Counted from the first letter of the stretch, positions 1-8,507 are shown. The stretch: 64,000 nt of DNA from Mitsuaria sp. PDC51 (GCF_900113225.1 NZ_FOZE01000001.1:1-64000), one strand, 5' to 3'. Notes: generated from the sequence alone by a model not told the origin. Made by a program: numbers and translations.

Positions 1-55
1 AAGCGCAGTAATGCGTTAAGCTAACCAGTACTAATTGCCCGTGCGGCTTGACCCT
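1..55 (+). rRNA. rrl: 23S ribosomal RNA, 3' end (partial)
   Basis: The first ~55 bases match the conserved 3' terminus of bacterial 23S rRNA: the AAGCGCAGTAATGCGTTAAG segment, then CTAACCAGTACTAATTG and the closing GCTTGACC pairing region. The rest of the gene lies left of the window. The exact 3' end is uncertain by a few bases. Confidence 0.9.
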
Positions 56-227
56 ATAACTTTGACAGTCCCATCGACTTCAAAGACAGGTGTCACGCAG
101 ATCGAAACAACATCGATCAAAACCGTTCTTCAAGGCTGAAGACGCAATCAAATCAAAAGCTGATCTCGACTCTACCGAATTGGGCTTGCTGCCGCGTCTT
201 CCCGACGAGCAGCAGCCAACCAGTCAA
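56..227 (+). other. 23S-5S intergenic spacer
   Basis: This is the transcribed spacer of about 170 bases between 23S and 5S. It is AT-richer than the flanking chromosome, as rRNA spacers often are. A GGGCTTGCTGC / GCAGCAGCC inverted pair just before 5S (about 182-216) could form a processing stem. I see no tRNA gene in it. Confidence 0.7.
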
Positions 228-341
228 GCCTGATGACCATAGCGAGTCGGTCCCACCCCTTCCCATCCCGAACAGGACCGTGAAACGACTCAGCGCCGAT
301 GATAGTGCGGATTCCCGTGTGAAAGTAGGTCATCGTCAGGC
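228..341 (+). rRNA. rrf: 5S ribosomal RNA
   Basis: This has the complete 5S pattern: a closing stem GCCTGATGAC / GTCATCGTCAGGC, the internal GGTCCCACC...CCCATCCCGAACAGG segment, GTGAAACGACTCAGCGCCGATG and GAAAGTAGGTCATCG. It lies about 170 bases behind 23S, on the same strand, and is followed by a strong terminator. The ends are set from the closing stem. Confidence 0.95.
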
Positions 342-352
342 TAATATCCGGC

Positions 353-387
353 AAACCCCTCGATTGGAAACAGTCGAGGGGTTTTTT
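353..387 (+). terminator. Intrinsic terminator of the rRNA operon
   Basis: A perfect 8-bp stem, CCCCTCGA (356-363) with TCGAGGGG (374-381), has a 10-base loop and is followed by a run of six T, with AAA before the stem. It ends the rRNA operon about 12 bases after 5S. Confidence 0.95.
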
Positions 388-426
388 GCTTTTGGACGTA
401 GCAAAGTTTCTGGCTGCTTTCGGCGC

Positions 427-1398
427 TCATGCCTTAGAGATTTGAAGCATCACTGAGCCGTTTGTGCTCGAAGCTCCGAGGATCTTTGCCGCGATCAACT
501 GGTCCACCAGTTCATTGGACCAATGGAGCAGGTCCCGGTCGGGAAAGAATCGTCGCCAAGTACTCACAAAGATGGGCGTTGATACCAGCCAGGCGAGCAA
601 CGCGTCGCGGGTACTGTGAACCACCTCAAGCATATGAAACGCAGTGAGGGCCTTCACCGCGTGCACCGCGTGGCGATGAGGTTCCCGTCGAAAGTAGTCC
701 AAGCGCTCGCGTGCAATTCCGATGGCCTTGGCGATGTCCGTAAATGGCGCCCCGTGACCGGGAATGATGATTTCGGGTTTCAACCGTTCGATGATGTCGA
801 GTGTGGCAGCCACTTCCTCGAAAGCGTCTTCGCCATCGAGTTCCGGAAAGACAATTCCGAAGCCCCGTTCCCACAGCGCATCTGCGGACAGCAGCGTCCC
901 GCTGGATGGTTCATACAGGATCACCGAATGCGGGTCGTGCCCCGGCGCGGCATGGACATGCCAATCCCTTCCTCCCTGACGAAGCACTTGGCCGGGCGTG
1001 AGCTTTCCCGCTGGCGTGAACCGATCGCAGCGCTGGCCGGTCGAGCGGTAACTCAGCGCCTCCTCGTCCCAGGTCGAGATCGCCGCGTATTCGCCCGGGG
1101 GAATGAGGATGGGACACCCATGCCGCTGCGCGATCAACGCATTCCCTCCGCAATGGTCGGAATGGAGATGCGTATTGACGATCAGGCGCAGCGACTCAGC
1201 CGGCAGCAAGCTGGCATCGAGTAAAGCGAGGGTCTGCTCTGCATGGCTGGCGTAGCCGGTGTCGACAAGGACTGCGCCCTCCTCCGGGGATGCGCCATGG
1301 AGCACGACGTTGTTGGACGAGAGCCAACCCCGCTCCAGGACGGAGACACCCGACGGCAACACGCAAGCGCCGCAGCCGTCACCGCGCGAGGCGCCCAT
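427..1398 (-). CDS. MBL-fold metallohydrolase
   Basis: A 323-aa metallo-beta-lactamase-fold hydrolase, probably cytoplasmic. The dinuclear metal motif HxHxDH is clear as THLHSDH (His77, His79, Asp81, His82). It is followed by the family's later metal ligands in APGHDPHS (~155), SADALW (~173) and IPGHG (~218). The family includes glyoxalase-II-like thioesterases, lactonases and others; the substrate cannot be read here. I chose ATG 1398 because it overlaps the TGA of the upstream acyl-CoA ligase gene by one base (TGATG), implying translational coupling. A GTG one codon earlier is possible. Coupling to an acyl-CoA ligase suggests a role with acyl-CoA or acyl esters (inference). Confidence 0.85.
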   Translation of the reverse strand: MGASRGDGCGACVLPSGVSVLERGWLSSNNVVLHGASPEEGAVLVDTGYASHAEQTLALLDASLLPAESLRLIVNTHLHSDHCGGNALIAQRHGCPILIPPGEYAAISTWDEEALSYRSTGQRCDRFTPAGKLTPGQVLRQGGRDWHVHAAPGHDPHSVILYEPSSGTLLSADALWERGFGIVFPELDGEDAFEEVAATLDIIERLKPEIIIPGHGAPFTDIAKAIGIARERLDYFRREPHRHAVHAVKALTAFHMLEVVHSTRDALLAWLVSTPIFVSTWRRFFPDRDLLHWSNELVDQLIAAKILGASSTNGSVMLQISKA

Positions 1399-3128
1399 CA
1401 CTGCCGCAGTTCGCGTCGCAAGATCTTGCCGACGTTGGTCTTGGGCAGCTCATCGCGGAATTCGATGTACTTCGGCCGCTTGTAGCCCGTCAACTGCTTG
1501 TGGCAATAGGCGGCGAGGTCCTCCTCGGCGAGCGCCGGATCCTTCTTGATGACGAACAGCTTCACCGCCTCGCCGGAGTGCTGATCCGGAACGCCGATCG
1601 CCGCGCACTCGAGCACGCCGGGATGCAGGTTCACGACCTGTTCGATCTCGGTGGGATACACGTTGAAGCCGCTGACCAGGATCATGTCCTTCTTGCGATC
1701 CACGATGCGGGTGAATCCCTCCGCATCCATCACACCAATGTCCCCGGTCTTGAAGAATCCATCCGGTCCAATCGCCTGCGCGGTTTCTTCGGGACGATTC
1801 CAATAGCCAGCCATGACCTGCGGACCTCGGATGCAGATCTCGCCGCGCTCGCCGATCGGTAGATCCTTGCCGTTGTCGTCGCGGATTGCGATCTCGGTGT
1901 TGGGCACGGGCAAGCCGATCGATCCATTGAACTGGGCCAGGTCGAGGCGATTCACCGTCGCCACCGGAGAGGTCTCGGAAAGCCCATAGCCCTCGACGAC
2001 AGGGCAGCCGGTAATGCGCGCCCATTTCTCCGCAGTGGCCTGCTGCACCGCCATGCCGCCGCCATTCGAGATCACCAGCTCGCTGAAATCGAGTTTGGCG
2101 AATGCGGGATCGTTGGCCAGCGCATTGAACAAGGTATTGACCGCGGGGAACATGTTCACGCGGTAATTGCGCAGCGTCGCGATGAGCCCCGGAATGTCGC
2201 GGGGATTCGGAATCAGCAGATTCATGATCCCCATCCGCGCGCCCAGCATGTAGCAGGCCGTGAGCGCGAAGATGTGATACAGCGGTAGCGCGCAGACGAT
2301 GGTCAGGGGCTTGTCGCCGAGCTTGTTCAGCATCGGCGCGAACCAGGCTTCGCTCTGCAGGATGTTGGCGACGATGTTCCGGTGCAGCAGGGTCGCGCCC
2401 TTTGACAGGCCCGTCGTGCCGCCGGTGTATTGGAGGAAGGCGGGGTCGTCCGGGCCGACCTGCACCGGCTTCAGCGACATGGCCGCGCCCTGCGCCAGCG
2501 CCTGATTGAAGCGGGAGACGCTGCGCCCGCCGGTCAGCGGAAGGCGGAACTCCGGCACCATCTTTTTCACGTGCCGGACCGCGAAGTTGATCAGCGGGCC
2601 ACGCCACCAGCCCAGCATGTCGCCCAGGCCGGTCAACACCACATGCTTCACCTGCGTGCGGTCGATCACCTCCGAGAGCGTCTTGGCAAAGTTCTCGAGC
2701 ACGATGATCGCTTCGGCGCCGGAGTCCTTGAGCTGGTGTTCCAGCTCGCGCGGCGTGTACAGCGGGTTCACGTTCACCACGACGAAGCCGGCCCGCAGGA
2801 TGGCGGCGATGGTCACCATGTACTGCAGGACGTTGGGCATCATGATCGCCACGCGCGCACCGCGGACCAGGCCGCGCTGCTGCAGCCAGGCGCCCAGCGC
2901 CGCGGACAGCTCGTCGACCTGCGCGAAGCTCAGGCGCTGGTCCATGCAGGCGGCCGCGTCGCGGCGCGCATGCTTGCGGAATGCCTCCTCGAGCAGGGCC
3001 ACCAACGAGGGATAGACGTCGACCTGGATCTCCGCGGGGACGCCCGGTGGGTAGTTCTTCAGCCAGGGCTTCGCGGCCGGTGGGGCGGTCGCCAGCGTCG
3101 CGGCGGTCGGTGCGGTGGTTGCAGTCAT
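1398..3128 (-). CDS. fadD: Long-chain fatty acid-CoA ligase
   Basis: A 576-aa acyl-activating enzyme that forms acyl-CoA from fatty acid, ATP and CoA through an acyl-AMP intermediate; it is the entry step of beta-oxidation. The AMP-binding P-loop-like motif YTGGTTGLSKGA is at ~234-245. The EGYGLSET adenylate motif follows, and the FACS signature DRKKDMILVSGFNVYP lies near residue 460. The C-terminal lysine of the small domain is in the ending PKTNVGKILRREL. Length and order match FadD of proteobacteria. ATG 3128 is preferred over an upstream start because GAGGAGAC sits just ahead of it. It is followed by the MBL hydrolase with a TGATG overlap. Confidence 0.92.
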   Translation of the reverse strand: MTATTAPTAATLATAPPAAKPWLKNYPPGVPAEIQVDVYPSLVALLEEAFRKHARRDAAACMDQRLSFAQVDELSAALGAWLQQRGLVRGARVAIMMPNVLQYMVTIAAILRAGFVVVNVNPLYTPRELEHQLKDSGAEAIIVLENFAKTLSEVIDRTQVKHVVLTGLGDMLGWWRGPLINFAVRHVKKMVPEFRLPLTGGRSVSRFNQALAQGAAMSLKPVQVGPDDPAFLQYTGGTTGLSKGATLLHRNIVANILQSEAWFAPMLNKLGDKPLTIVCALPLYHIFALTACYMLGARMGIMNLLIPNPRDIPGLIATLRNYRVNMFPAVNTLFNALANDPAFAKLDFSELVISNGGGMAVQQATAEKWARITGCPVVEGYGLSETSPVATVNRLDLAQFNGSIGLPVPNTEIAIRDDNGKDLPIGERGEICIRGPQVMAGYWNRPEETAQAIGPDGFFKTGDIGVMDAEGFTRIVDRKKDMILVSGFNVYPTEIEQVVNLHPGVLECAAIGVPDQHSGEAVKLFVIKKDPALAEEDLAAYCHKQLTGYKRPKYIEFRDELPKTNVGKILRRELRQ

Positions 3129-3354
3129 GTCTCCTCGTCGCGTTCTTGATGTGTCGGAGGGGCGCGCCCCTGAGGAACTGTCCATGCTGGCTGCTGGCGC
3201 GAAGGCGTCGTAGCGGGGATGCCCTAGGCCACCTCGTCACGTGAGGGACAACCGGTCGCCATTCCTTGGCCAGGCATGTCCATGCGCAGAGTTTTCCGAA
3301 GCGACGCCCTGGTCCAGCCCGCGCCTACACTCGTCGTTTTGATCGGGAGCCCGG

Positions 3355-4302
3355 ATGAACGGCAGGCTGCAGCGCCTCACCTCGTTGTTTCGTTGGATCG
3401 TTGGACCGCTGTTGAGCCTGTGGGCCGGCAGTCACTGGGGGCCTTGGGTAGGGCTGGCGCTGCTCGCGCTTTTCGTGGCGGGGCCGCCCTTGGCGATGCT
3501 CCCCCACTTCCTGGTGTTGCGCTTCGTCCCGCCCGCGCCGGGGCTGCCGACCGCGCCGCTGGGCGACCTGCTACAGGCCTGGTGGCGCGAGGTTGTCGTG
3601 GTCACGAGGGTGTTCAATTGGCAGCAGCCCTGGGCCGAACATCGCGAGCCGGACTTCCTGCCGCCGCCAGCGCAGGCGCGCGGCCGCCGCGGCGTCGTGT
3701 TCCTGCACGGCTACAGCTGCAATCGCGGCCTGTGGAACGGATGGATGAAGGCCCTGCGGGCGCGCGGGACGCCGTTCATCGCGCTCACCCAGGAGCCGGC
3801 CTTCGGTTCGATCGACCGCTACGCGCCGCAGGTCGACGCCGCCATGCGCGCGCTCCATGACCGGACCGGCCTGGCGCCGCTCATCGTTGCCCACAGCATG
3901 GGGGGATTGAGCGCGCGCGCCTGGTGGCACAGCCAGGGCCACCCCTTCGACCGTATCCATCGCATCCTGACGCTGGGCACGCCGCATCACGGCACGCTGC
4001 TGGCGAAGCTGGGCACCACCGAGAACGCCCGCCAGATGCGCGGCGATTCGGAATGGCTGAACGAGCTCGCGCGCCAGGAGCCGCCGCAGGTCGCGAGCCA
4101 TTTCGATTGCCTCTACGGCCATTGCGACCAGATCGTCTTCCCGGCGGAGACGGCGGTGCTGCCCGGGGCTCGCGTGTTGCACCTGCCGGCGCGTGGCCAC
4201 CTGCAGCTCGTGTTCGAGCCGCAGGCCTTCGAGCGGGCGCTGGCCCTGCTCGATGAGCCGGCCCAAATGAACACCGCCCAGCGGGTGAGCCGGGCGGGTT
4301 GA
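3355..4302 (+). CDS. Membrane-anchored alpha/beta hydrolase (lipase/esterase)
   Basis: A 315-aa serine hydrolase. Two hydrophobic segments at ~10-30 and 31-58 should anchor it in the membrane. The hydrolase core begins with the oxyanion region FLHGYSC (~117). The nucleophile elbow is AHSMGG with Ser181. The catalytic His is probably in the RGHLQL segment near 277, and the Asp is likely in the FDCLYGHCDQ region. It resembles triacylglycerol lipase/acyltransferase-like proteins (PGAP1-type). GGGAG stands about seven bases before the ATG. It is convergent with hppD. The true substrate is unknown. Confidence 0.82.
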   Translation: MNGRLQRLTSLFRWIVGPLLSLWAGSHWGPWVGLALLALFVAGPPLAMLPHFLVLRFVPPAPGLPTAPLGDLLQAWWREVVVVTRVFNWQQPWAEHREPDFLPPPAQARGRRGVVFLHGYSCNRGLWNGWMKALRARGTPFIALTQEPAFGSIDRYAPQVDAAMRALHDRTGLAPLIVAHSMGGLSARAWWHSQGHPFDRIHRILTLGTPHHGTLLAKLGTTENARQMRGDSEWLNELARQEPPQVASHFDCLYGHCDQIVFPAETAVLPGARVLHLPARGHLQLVFEPQAFERALALLDEPAQMNTAQRVSRAG

Positions 4303-4359
4303 ATCAGGATCGCGTCAGTGGGAAGTCAGCGCGGCGAGGCCGGCCGACATCCCGGACCA

Positions 4360-5484
4360 TCAAGCGTCCGCCTTGAGCACGCCACGGCGGATCTGGTCGA
4401 GTTCGATGCTTTCGAACAGGGCCTTGAAGTTGCCCTCGCCGAAGCCTTCGTTGCCCTTGCGCTGGATGATCTCGAAGAAGATCGGGCCGATCACTTCCTT
4501 GGTGAAGATCTGCAGCAGCAGCTCGTGCGGCGCGCCCTGGTGCGCGGCGCCGTCGATCAGGATGCGCAGGCGGCGCAGTTCGTCCAGGTCCTCGTTGTGC
4601 TCGGGCAGGCGCTTGGTCACCAGGTCGTAGTAGGTGTCGATCGTGTCCTGGAAGACCACGCCGGTGCCCTTCATGCCTTCGACGGTGCGATAGATGTCGT
4701 CGGTTCCCAGCGCCACGTGCTGGATGCCCTCGCCGTGGTACAGGTCCAGGTATTCGGCGATCTGGCTCTTGTCGTCGCTGCTCTCGTTGATCGGGATGCG
4801 GATCTTCCCGCAGGGGCTGGTCATCGCCTTGGACTTCAGGCCGGTGAGCTTGCCCTCGATGTCGAAGTAGCGGACCTCGCGGAAGTTGAACAGGCGCTCG
4901 TAGAACTCGGCCCATTCCTTCATCCGTCCGCGGAACACGTTGTGGGTCAGGTGATCGATGTAGGTCAGGCCATGACCCTTGGGCGTGGACTGCACCGGCT
5001 TGCCCTCGGCATCGAGCAGCGGCACGAAATCGACGTCGTAGATGCTGATGTTGCCAATCTCGCCGGGCGCCGCGCCGTTCTTGCCTTGCCAGCGGTCGAC
5101 GAAGTAGATCAGCGAGTCGCCGATGCCCTTGATCGCCGGGATGTTCAGCTCCATCGGGCCGGCCTTGTTGTCGAAGCCCCAGGCGCCGAGCTCCAGCGCG
5201 CGGCGGTAGGCGAAGGCCGCATCCTTGACGCGGAACGCGATCGCGCAGATCGACGGTCCATGCAGGCGCGCGAAGCGCTGGGCGAAGGCGTCCTTCTCGG
5301 CGTTGATGATGAAGTTGACGTCGCCCTGGCGGTACAGCGTCACATCCTTGTGGCGATGGCGGGCGACGGCGACGAAGCCCATCGAGGTGAACAGCGCGCC
5401 CAGCGCCGCGGGATCGGGCGCGGCGAACTCGATGAACTCGAAGCCGTCGGTGCCCATCGGGTTGTCCCAGGGGGTGAATGCCAT
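4360..5484 (-). CDS. hppD: 4-Hydroxyphenylpyruvate dioxygenase
   Basis: A 374-aa Fe(II) dioxygenase that converts 4-hydroxyphenylpyruvate to homogentisate in tyrosine catabolism. Two vicinal-oxygen-chelate modules are visible. The iron ligands are in DHLTHNVF (first His), QHVALGTDDIY (second His) and the C-terminal FFEIIQRKGNEGFGEGNF (Glu), which is highly conserved in HPPD. The length is typical of the bacterial enzyme. The divergent Lrp-type regulator (5622) and the repeated palindromes between them suggest local control by an aromatic amino acid. Confidence 0.96.
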   Translation of the reverse strand: MAFTPWDNPMGTDGFEFIEFAAPDPAALGALFTSMGFVAVARHRHKDVTLYRQGDVNFIINAEKDAFAQRFARLHGPSICAIAFRVKDAAFAYRRALELGAWGFDNKAGPMELNIPAIKGIGDSLIYFVDRWQGKNGAAPGEIGNISIYDVDFVPLLDAEGKPVQSTPKGHGLTYIDHLTHNVFRGRMKEWAEFYERLFNFREVRYFDIEGKLTGLKSKAMTSPCGKIRIPINESSDDKSQIAEYLDLYHGEGIQHVALGTDDIYRTVEGMKGTGVVFQDTIDTYYDLVTKRLPEHNEDLDELRRLRILIDGAAHQGAPHELLLQIFTKEVIGPIFFEIIQRKGNEGFGEGNFKALFESIELDQIRRGVLKADA

Positions 5485-5555
5485 GCTTGTCTCCGCTACC
5501 CCGTCAAGGGGATCTGGTCAGGAATGCGATGGCGTCACTGTAGGGGGAGGGGGGC

Positions 5556-5609
5556 GCAGGATTTTTGCGATCCAAGGCGCCCGAAAGAGGGATGGCGCAG
5601 GAATCCTGC
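5556..5609. promoter_or_regulatory. Paired candidate operators between hppD and the Lrp-type regulator
   Basis: Two related 13-bp sites occur in the divergent intergenic region: GCAGGATTTTTGC (5556-5568) and the near-perfect palindrome GCAGGAATCCTGC (5597-5609). They are 41 bp apart, about four helical turns, as expected for an oligomeric Lrp/AsnC protein wrapping DNA. A weaker half-site CAGGAAT lies at 5519-5525. The second site lies downstream of an ATG at 5592, which argues that the regulator really starts at 5622. Confidence 0.55.
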
Positions 5610-5621
5610 AAGAATCACGGG

Positions 5622-6104
5622 ATGGACAAGCAGATCGAGCTCGATGCGATCGACCGACGCATCCTCCACGCCCTCCAAGCCGACGGCCGCATGACCTACG
5701 ACGCGCTGGCGGCGCAGGTGAACCTGTCCTCGTCGGCGGTGCTGCGGCGGGTGAGGCGGCTCGAGGAAGGCGGCGTGATCACCGCCTACGTGGCGCTGGT
5801 GAGCCCGGAGCGGGTGGGCCTCGGCCTGACGGCCTACATCAACGTGCGCCTGGAGAAGCACACCGAAAGCCACAAGCGCACGCCGATGGACCTGTTCCGC
5901 GCGGCGGTCCAGACCTGGCCCGAAGTGGTGGAATGCGCCGCCCTGACGGGGGAGATGGACTACCTGCTGCGGGTGCTGGTCGAGGACATGAGCCATTACG
6001 CCCGCTTCATCAGCGACACGCTGCTGCGCCACCCGAGCGTGCAGGACTGCAAGACCAGCTTCGTGCTGGACCGGCTGAAGGACACGACGGCGCTGCCGGT
6101 CTGA
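5622..6104 (+). CDS. Lrp/AsnC-family transcriptional regulator
   Basis: A 160-aa feast/famine regulator. The N-terminal winged HTH (about 5-60) shows the family start LDAIDRRILHALQADGRM and the recognition region SSSAVLRRVRRLEEGGVI. The C-terminal RAM/AsnC ligand-binding domain includes the TGEMDYLLRVLVEDM segment. It is divergent from hppD, so control of tyrosine/4-hydroxyphenylpyruvate catabolism is the likely job (inference from context). Start ATG 5622 gives the canonical family N-terminus; ATG 5592 with a GAAAGAGG ribosome site is the alternative. Confidence 0.88.
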   Translation: MDKQIELDAIDRRILHALQADGRMTYDALAAQVNLSSSAVLRRVRRLEEGGVITAYVALVSPERVGLGLTAYINVRLEKHTESHKRTPMDLFRAAVQTWPEVVECAALTGEMDYLLRVLVEDMSHYARFISDTLLRHPSVQDCKTSFVLDRLKDTTALPV

Positions 6105-6119
6105 AGGTAGCAGCGGCGC

Positions 6120-6731
6120 TCAGCGCCGTTCCAGCACCACCGCGAGCTCGAACCAGCCCCGCTCGTGCGGGCGCTGCGTGTAGGGCGGCGCCGGCCATTT
6201 CCACAAGGCCTGCGGGAACAGCGCCCGCATCGCATTGATGTCGCAGTGGTAGGGCGGGCCGATGACCTGGCCGTGCTCGGACTCGTCGCGGCGCGCCTGC
6301 ATGAACAGGGCGAGCAGTCGGCCGCCGGGTTTGAGCCAGCGCTGCAGCTGCTCGGCATAACCGGTCCACTGGTCGGGATGCAGCGCGCAGAGGCAGGTCT
6401 GCTCGTAGATCAGGTCCACCGGATGATCGGGCCGCCAGGCCAGCACATCGGCCTGCTCGACACGCCCCGGCACACCGGCCTCCTTGAGCGCGGCCCGGGC
6501 GATTTCCACCGCCGCCGGCGTGTAGTCCAGCCCGATCACGTCCAATCCCGCGCGGGCCAGCACCGACAGCTCGTGGCCGCGACCACAGCCCGGCACGACG
6601 ATGCGGGCGCCGGTGGGCAACAGCCCGTCCGCCAACCACGCGGCCAGCTGGGGATGCGGCGCGCCGCGGTCCCAGCCGGTCTGCCCGGTCTCGAAGCGTT
6701 GTTGCCAGAACTCGCGGTCGGGGCCGGCCAT
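6120..6731 (-). CDS. TPMT-family SAM-dependent methyltransferase
   Basis: A 203-aa class I methyltransferase resembling bacterial thiopurine S-methyltransferases. The family N-terminus FWQQRFETGQTGWDRG is followed by the SAM-binding glycine motif VVPGCGRGHE (~45-54), the acidic residue in VIGLDYT, and the later segment DLIYEQTCLCALHP. In bacteria such proteins methylate thiols or metalloids (tellurite, selenium), or unknown acceptors; the acceptor here is unknown. The start at 6731 follows GAGGAGACACC. It is convergent with the Lrp-type regulator. Confidence 0.85.
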   Translation of the reverse strand: MAGPDREFWQQRFETGQTGWDRGAPHPQLAAWLADGLLPTGARIVVPGCGRGHELSVLARAGLDVIGLDYTPAAVEIARAALKEAGVPGRVEQADVLAWRPDHPVDLIYEQTCLCALHPDQWTGYAEQLQRWLKPGGRLLALFMQARRDESEHGQVIGPPYHCDINAMRALFPQALWKWPAPPYTQRPHERGWFELAVVLERR

Positions 6732-6843
6732 GGTGTCTCCTCGCGTCGGTCGCATGCTGTCGGAGCGCGCAGCGTAACGCCGATGCGGCGCCGATGCAGC
6801 GCCCATGCGATGGCGTCGCGGCGATCCGCCGCCGCACCGCGGT

Positions 6844-7797
6844 TCAGAGCACCCCGTCGACCTCGTGGACCAGCTTGAGCGTGTGGGCGGGCGAGAGGTT
6901 CATCAGCGCGCCGATCTCGATCAGGTCGTCGGGCACGGCGGGGTTCTCCCAGCTCTGGGCGGTATGCCGCGCCAGCCGCACTGCCAGCGTCACGCTGCGG
7001 ACCTGCGGATCGTTGGCCTTCTTGTCGTCGACGATGTGGGCGAGCAGCTCCGGCAGGTGCCAGCTGCGCATCAGCGCCTGTTCCAGGTCGCCGAGCTCGA
7101 TGTTGAGCACCGCGCGCTGCGCCGCGACGCTGCGCAGCGCCGGATCGGCCTGCTGGCGGCGCTGGATCTCGAGCGCGAGGTCGGGGGCCTCGCACCACAG
7201 CAGCATCTCGGAGAAATCGTGCAGCAGCGCGGCGCTGTGGATGACCGCGGCATCGGGATCCGCGCGGTGCGCCGCGAAGCCCAGCGCGAAGCGCGCGGCG
7301 CGCTCGGCGCGGTGCAGCACCCGCTGCACGCCGGCCAGCGCGTCCGGGCGCGAGGCCAGCCGCTGCTCGACCGTCGGCTGCGCGCCGAAGGCCTTGAAGA
7401 AGGGAGTGATGCCCATCAGCACCAGCGCGGCGGTGACCGTCTCGGTGTCGGTCAGCAGCCGGCTGGAGCGCTGCGACGCGGCATGCGCCAGCAGCTTGAG
7501 CGTCATCAGCGGATCCTTGCTCAGGATCTCGCCGAGCAGGTGCGCGTCGACCGCGTCCTCATTGGCACGCCAGATCTCCAGTTGCTCGGCCGTGCTGGCC
7601 AGCACCGGGATCTCCATGCCGCGCAGGTGCGCCGTCCACGCCGCCAGGTCCGGCAAGGGCCGGGTCAGCGGCTGGAACGGCGGGGGAACCGGCGGATTCC
7701 CCGCTCCGCTCCCGGACGGGGCAGAGGCAGCGGGCGGAACGCTCTGGGTCATGAAGCGAGGTCGCCGCGCGGGCGGCGATACACGGTGATCGTTCAT
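6844..7797 (-). CDS. HDOD domain protein
   Basis: A 317-aa cytoplasmic protein dominated by an HDOD domain (roughly 70-270), a relative of the HD phosphohydrolases that usually lacks a full metal centre and acts in signalling. Visible hallmarks are ILSKDPLMTLKLLAHAAS near 90, the GITPFFKAF segment, and the degenerate HD region AALLHDFSEMLLW. The first ~45 residues are Pro/Ala-rich. The start is uncertain: ATG 7797 and ATG 7752 both lack a strong ribosome site. Its signalling partner is not evident from the neighbours. Confidence 0.78.
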   Translation of the reverse strand: MNDHRVSPPARRPRFMTQSVPPAASAPSGSGAGNPPVPPPFQPLTRPLPDLAAWTAHLRGMEIPVLASTAEQLEIWRANEDAVDAHLLGEILSKDPLMTLKLLAHAASQRSSRLLTDTETVTAALVLMGITPFFKAFGAQPTVEQRLASRPDALAGVQRVLHRAERAARFALGFAAHRADPDAAVIHSAALLHDFSEMLLWCEAPDLALEIQRRQQADPALRSVAAQRAVLNIELGDLEQALMRSWHLPELLAHIVDDKKANDPQVRSVTLAVRLARHTAQSWENPAVPDDLIEIGALMNLSPAHTLKLVHEVDGVL

Positions 7798-7866
7798 CGT
7801 ATATCGGCTCGGCGCCCGCGAGCTTGATCCCCACCGCGGCCACGGCGACCGCGAGCCAGACCGGCA

Positions 7867-8118
7867 TCACAGCCGTTGCACACCCGCGAGGGTGCCCTGC
7901 AGTTGGCCGTCGACGTAGAGCCGGCCGGCGCCGTCGGCGTCGCCGTGGAACTCCAGCCCGGTGGCCGGTTCATCGCGGCGGGGCGCCGGAGCGACCTGCC
8001 ACGCCCAGCTGATCAGGCGCCCGCCGGCGCCCAGCAGCAGGATCGCCAGCCAGCCCCGCAGGGTCTGCTGGCGGGCCAGGCCATGCATGCGGCCCGGCAT
8101 CAAGGTGATCTCTTGCAT
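7867..8118 (-). CDS. Small single-span membrane protein, unknown function
   Basis: An 83-aa protein with a short basic N-terminus, one hydrophobic segment (about 21-42, LRGWLAILLLGAGGRLISWAW) and a C-terminal part with beta-hairpin character (GLEFHGDADGAGRLYVDGQ). AGGGAGAC precedes the ATG at good spacing, which supports translation. No family is recognised. It precedes the HDOD gene on the same strand by ~70 bases and follows the 61-aa protein gene. Confidence 0.55.
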   Translation of the reverse strand: MQEITLMPGRMHGLARQQTLRGWLAILLLGAGGRLISWAWQVAPAPRRDEPATGLEFHGDADGAGRLYVDGQLQGTLAGVQRL

Positions 8119-8184
8119 GTCTTGTCTCCCTGGGCGGCCTGCGCCGGACCGGGAAGACGTCCCGATCCGTCGGAGGCGGCCCGT

Positions 8185-8370
8185 TCAAGGGCTGAAGTCG
8201 TCGTGCCGCTGAAGCGCGCGCTTCAGGGCTTGCTGTTCCTGCTGGCGTCGACCGCCGGCGGTGGGGCCGTGACGGCCCGCTGAACGGCCGTGGCTCAGGG
8301 CCACGAAGGGATTGCGCGGCTTGCGCGGTGTCATTGCGAGACGCGGACGGGGAGTGATGAACTGGGCCAT
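8185..8370 (-). CDS. Small basic protein, unknown function
   Basis: A 61-aa, strongly basic protein with no hydrophobic segment, rich in Arg, Pro, Gln and His. Residues 14-24 read TPRKPRNPFVA and the C-terminal half (RQQEQQALKRALQRHDD) looks helical. A near-consensus ribosome site AGGAGG lies eight bases before ATG 8370, and a separate AT-rich promoter-like segment lies ~110 bases upstream, so expression is likely. Proteins of this shape recur beside housekeeping genes in Burkholderiales (from memory). Nucleic-acid binding is a guess from charge only. Confidence 0.6.
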   Translation of the reverse strand: MAQFITPRPRLAMTPRKPRNPFVALSHGRSAGRHGPTAGGRRQQEQQALKRALQRHDDFSP

Positions 8371-8479
8371 GGCAGCCTCCTGTGATGACGGACGGGACGG
8401 AAGGGAAAGGGGAGCGCCTCGGTCCCGGGACGGGCGCCAATTGCGCGGCCGTTGCGGCGGGGGCTCCAAAGTTGCGCAG

Positions 8480-8507
8480 ATGATAAACATCTGATTATCA
8501 AGCGCAA
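8480..8507 (-). promoter_or_regulatory. Promoter-like element with AT-rich inverted repeat, within the 8371-8711 gene-free stretch
   Basis: Reading the minus strand, TTGCGC (8507-8502) and TATCAT (8485-8480) are 16 bases apart and fit -35/-10 boxes for the 61-aa gene. The perfect inverted repeat TGATAA-N8-TTATCA (8481-8500) overlaps them, which is how repressor operators are placed. It is an AT-rich island in GC-rich DNA. The rest of the 341-base gap between the small gene and the HTH gene shows only GC-rich sequence without a convincing gene. Confidence 0.45.

Noticed and set aside
7559-7867. An open frame starting MPVWLAVAVAAVGIKLAGA, coupled by TGATG to the 83-aa gene
   Set aside because: Only the first ~20 residues look like a signal or membrane segment; the rest lies out of frame inside the HDOD gene and is low complexity. 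The HDOD reading is better supported.
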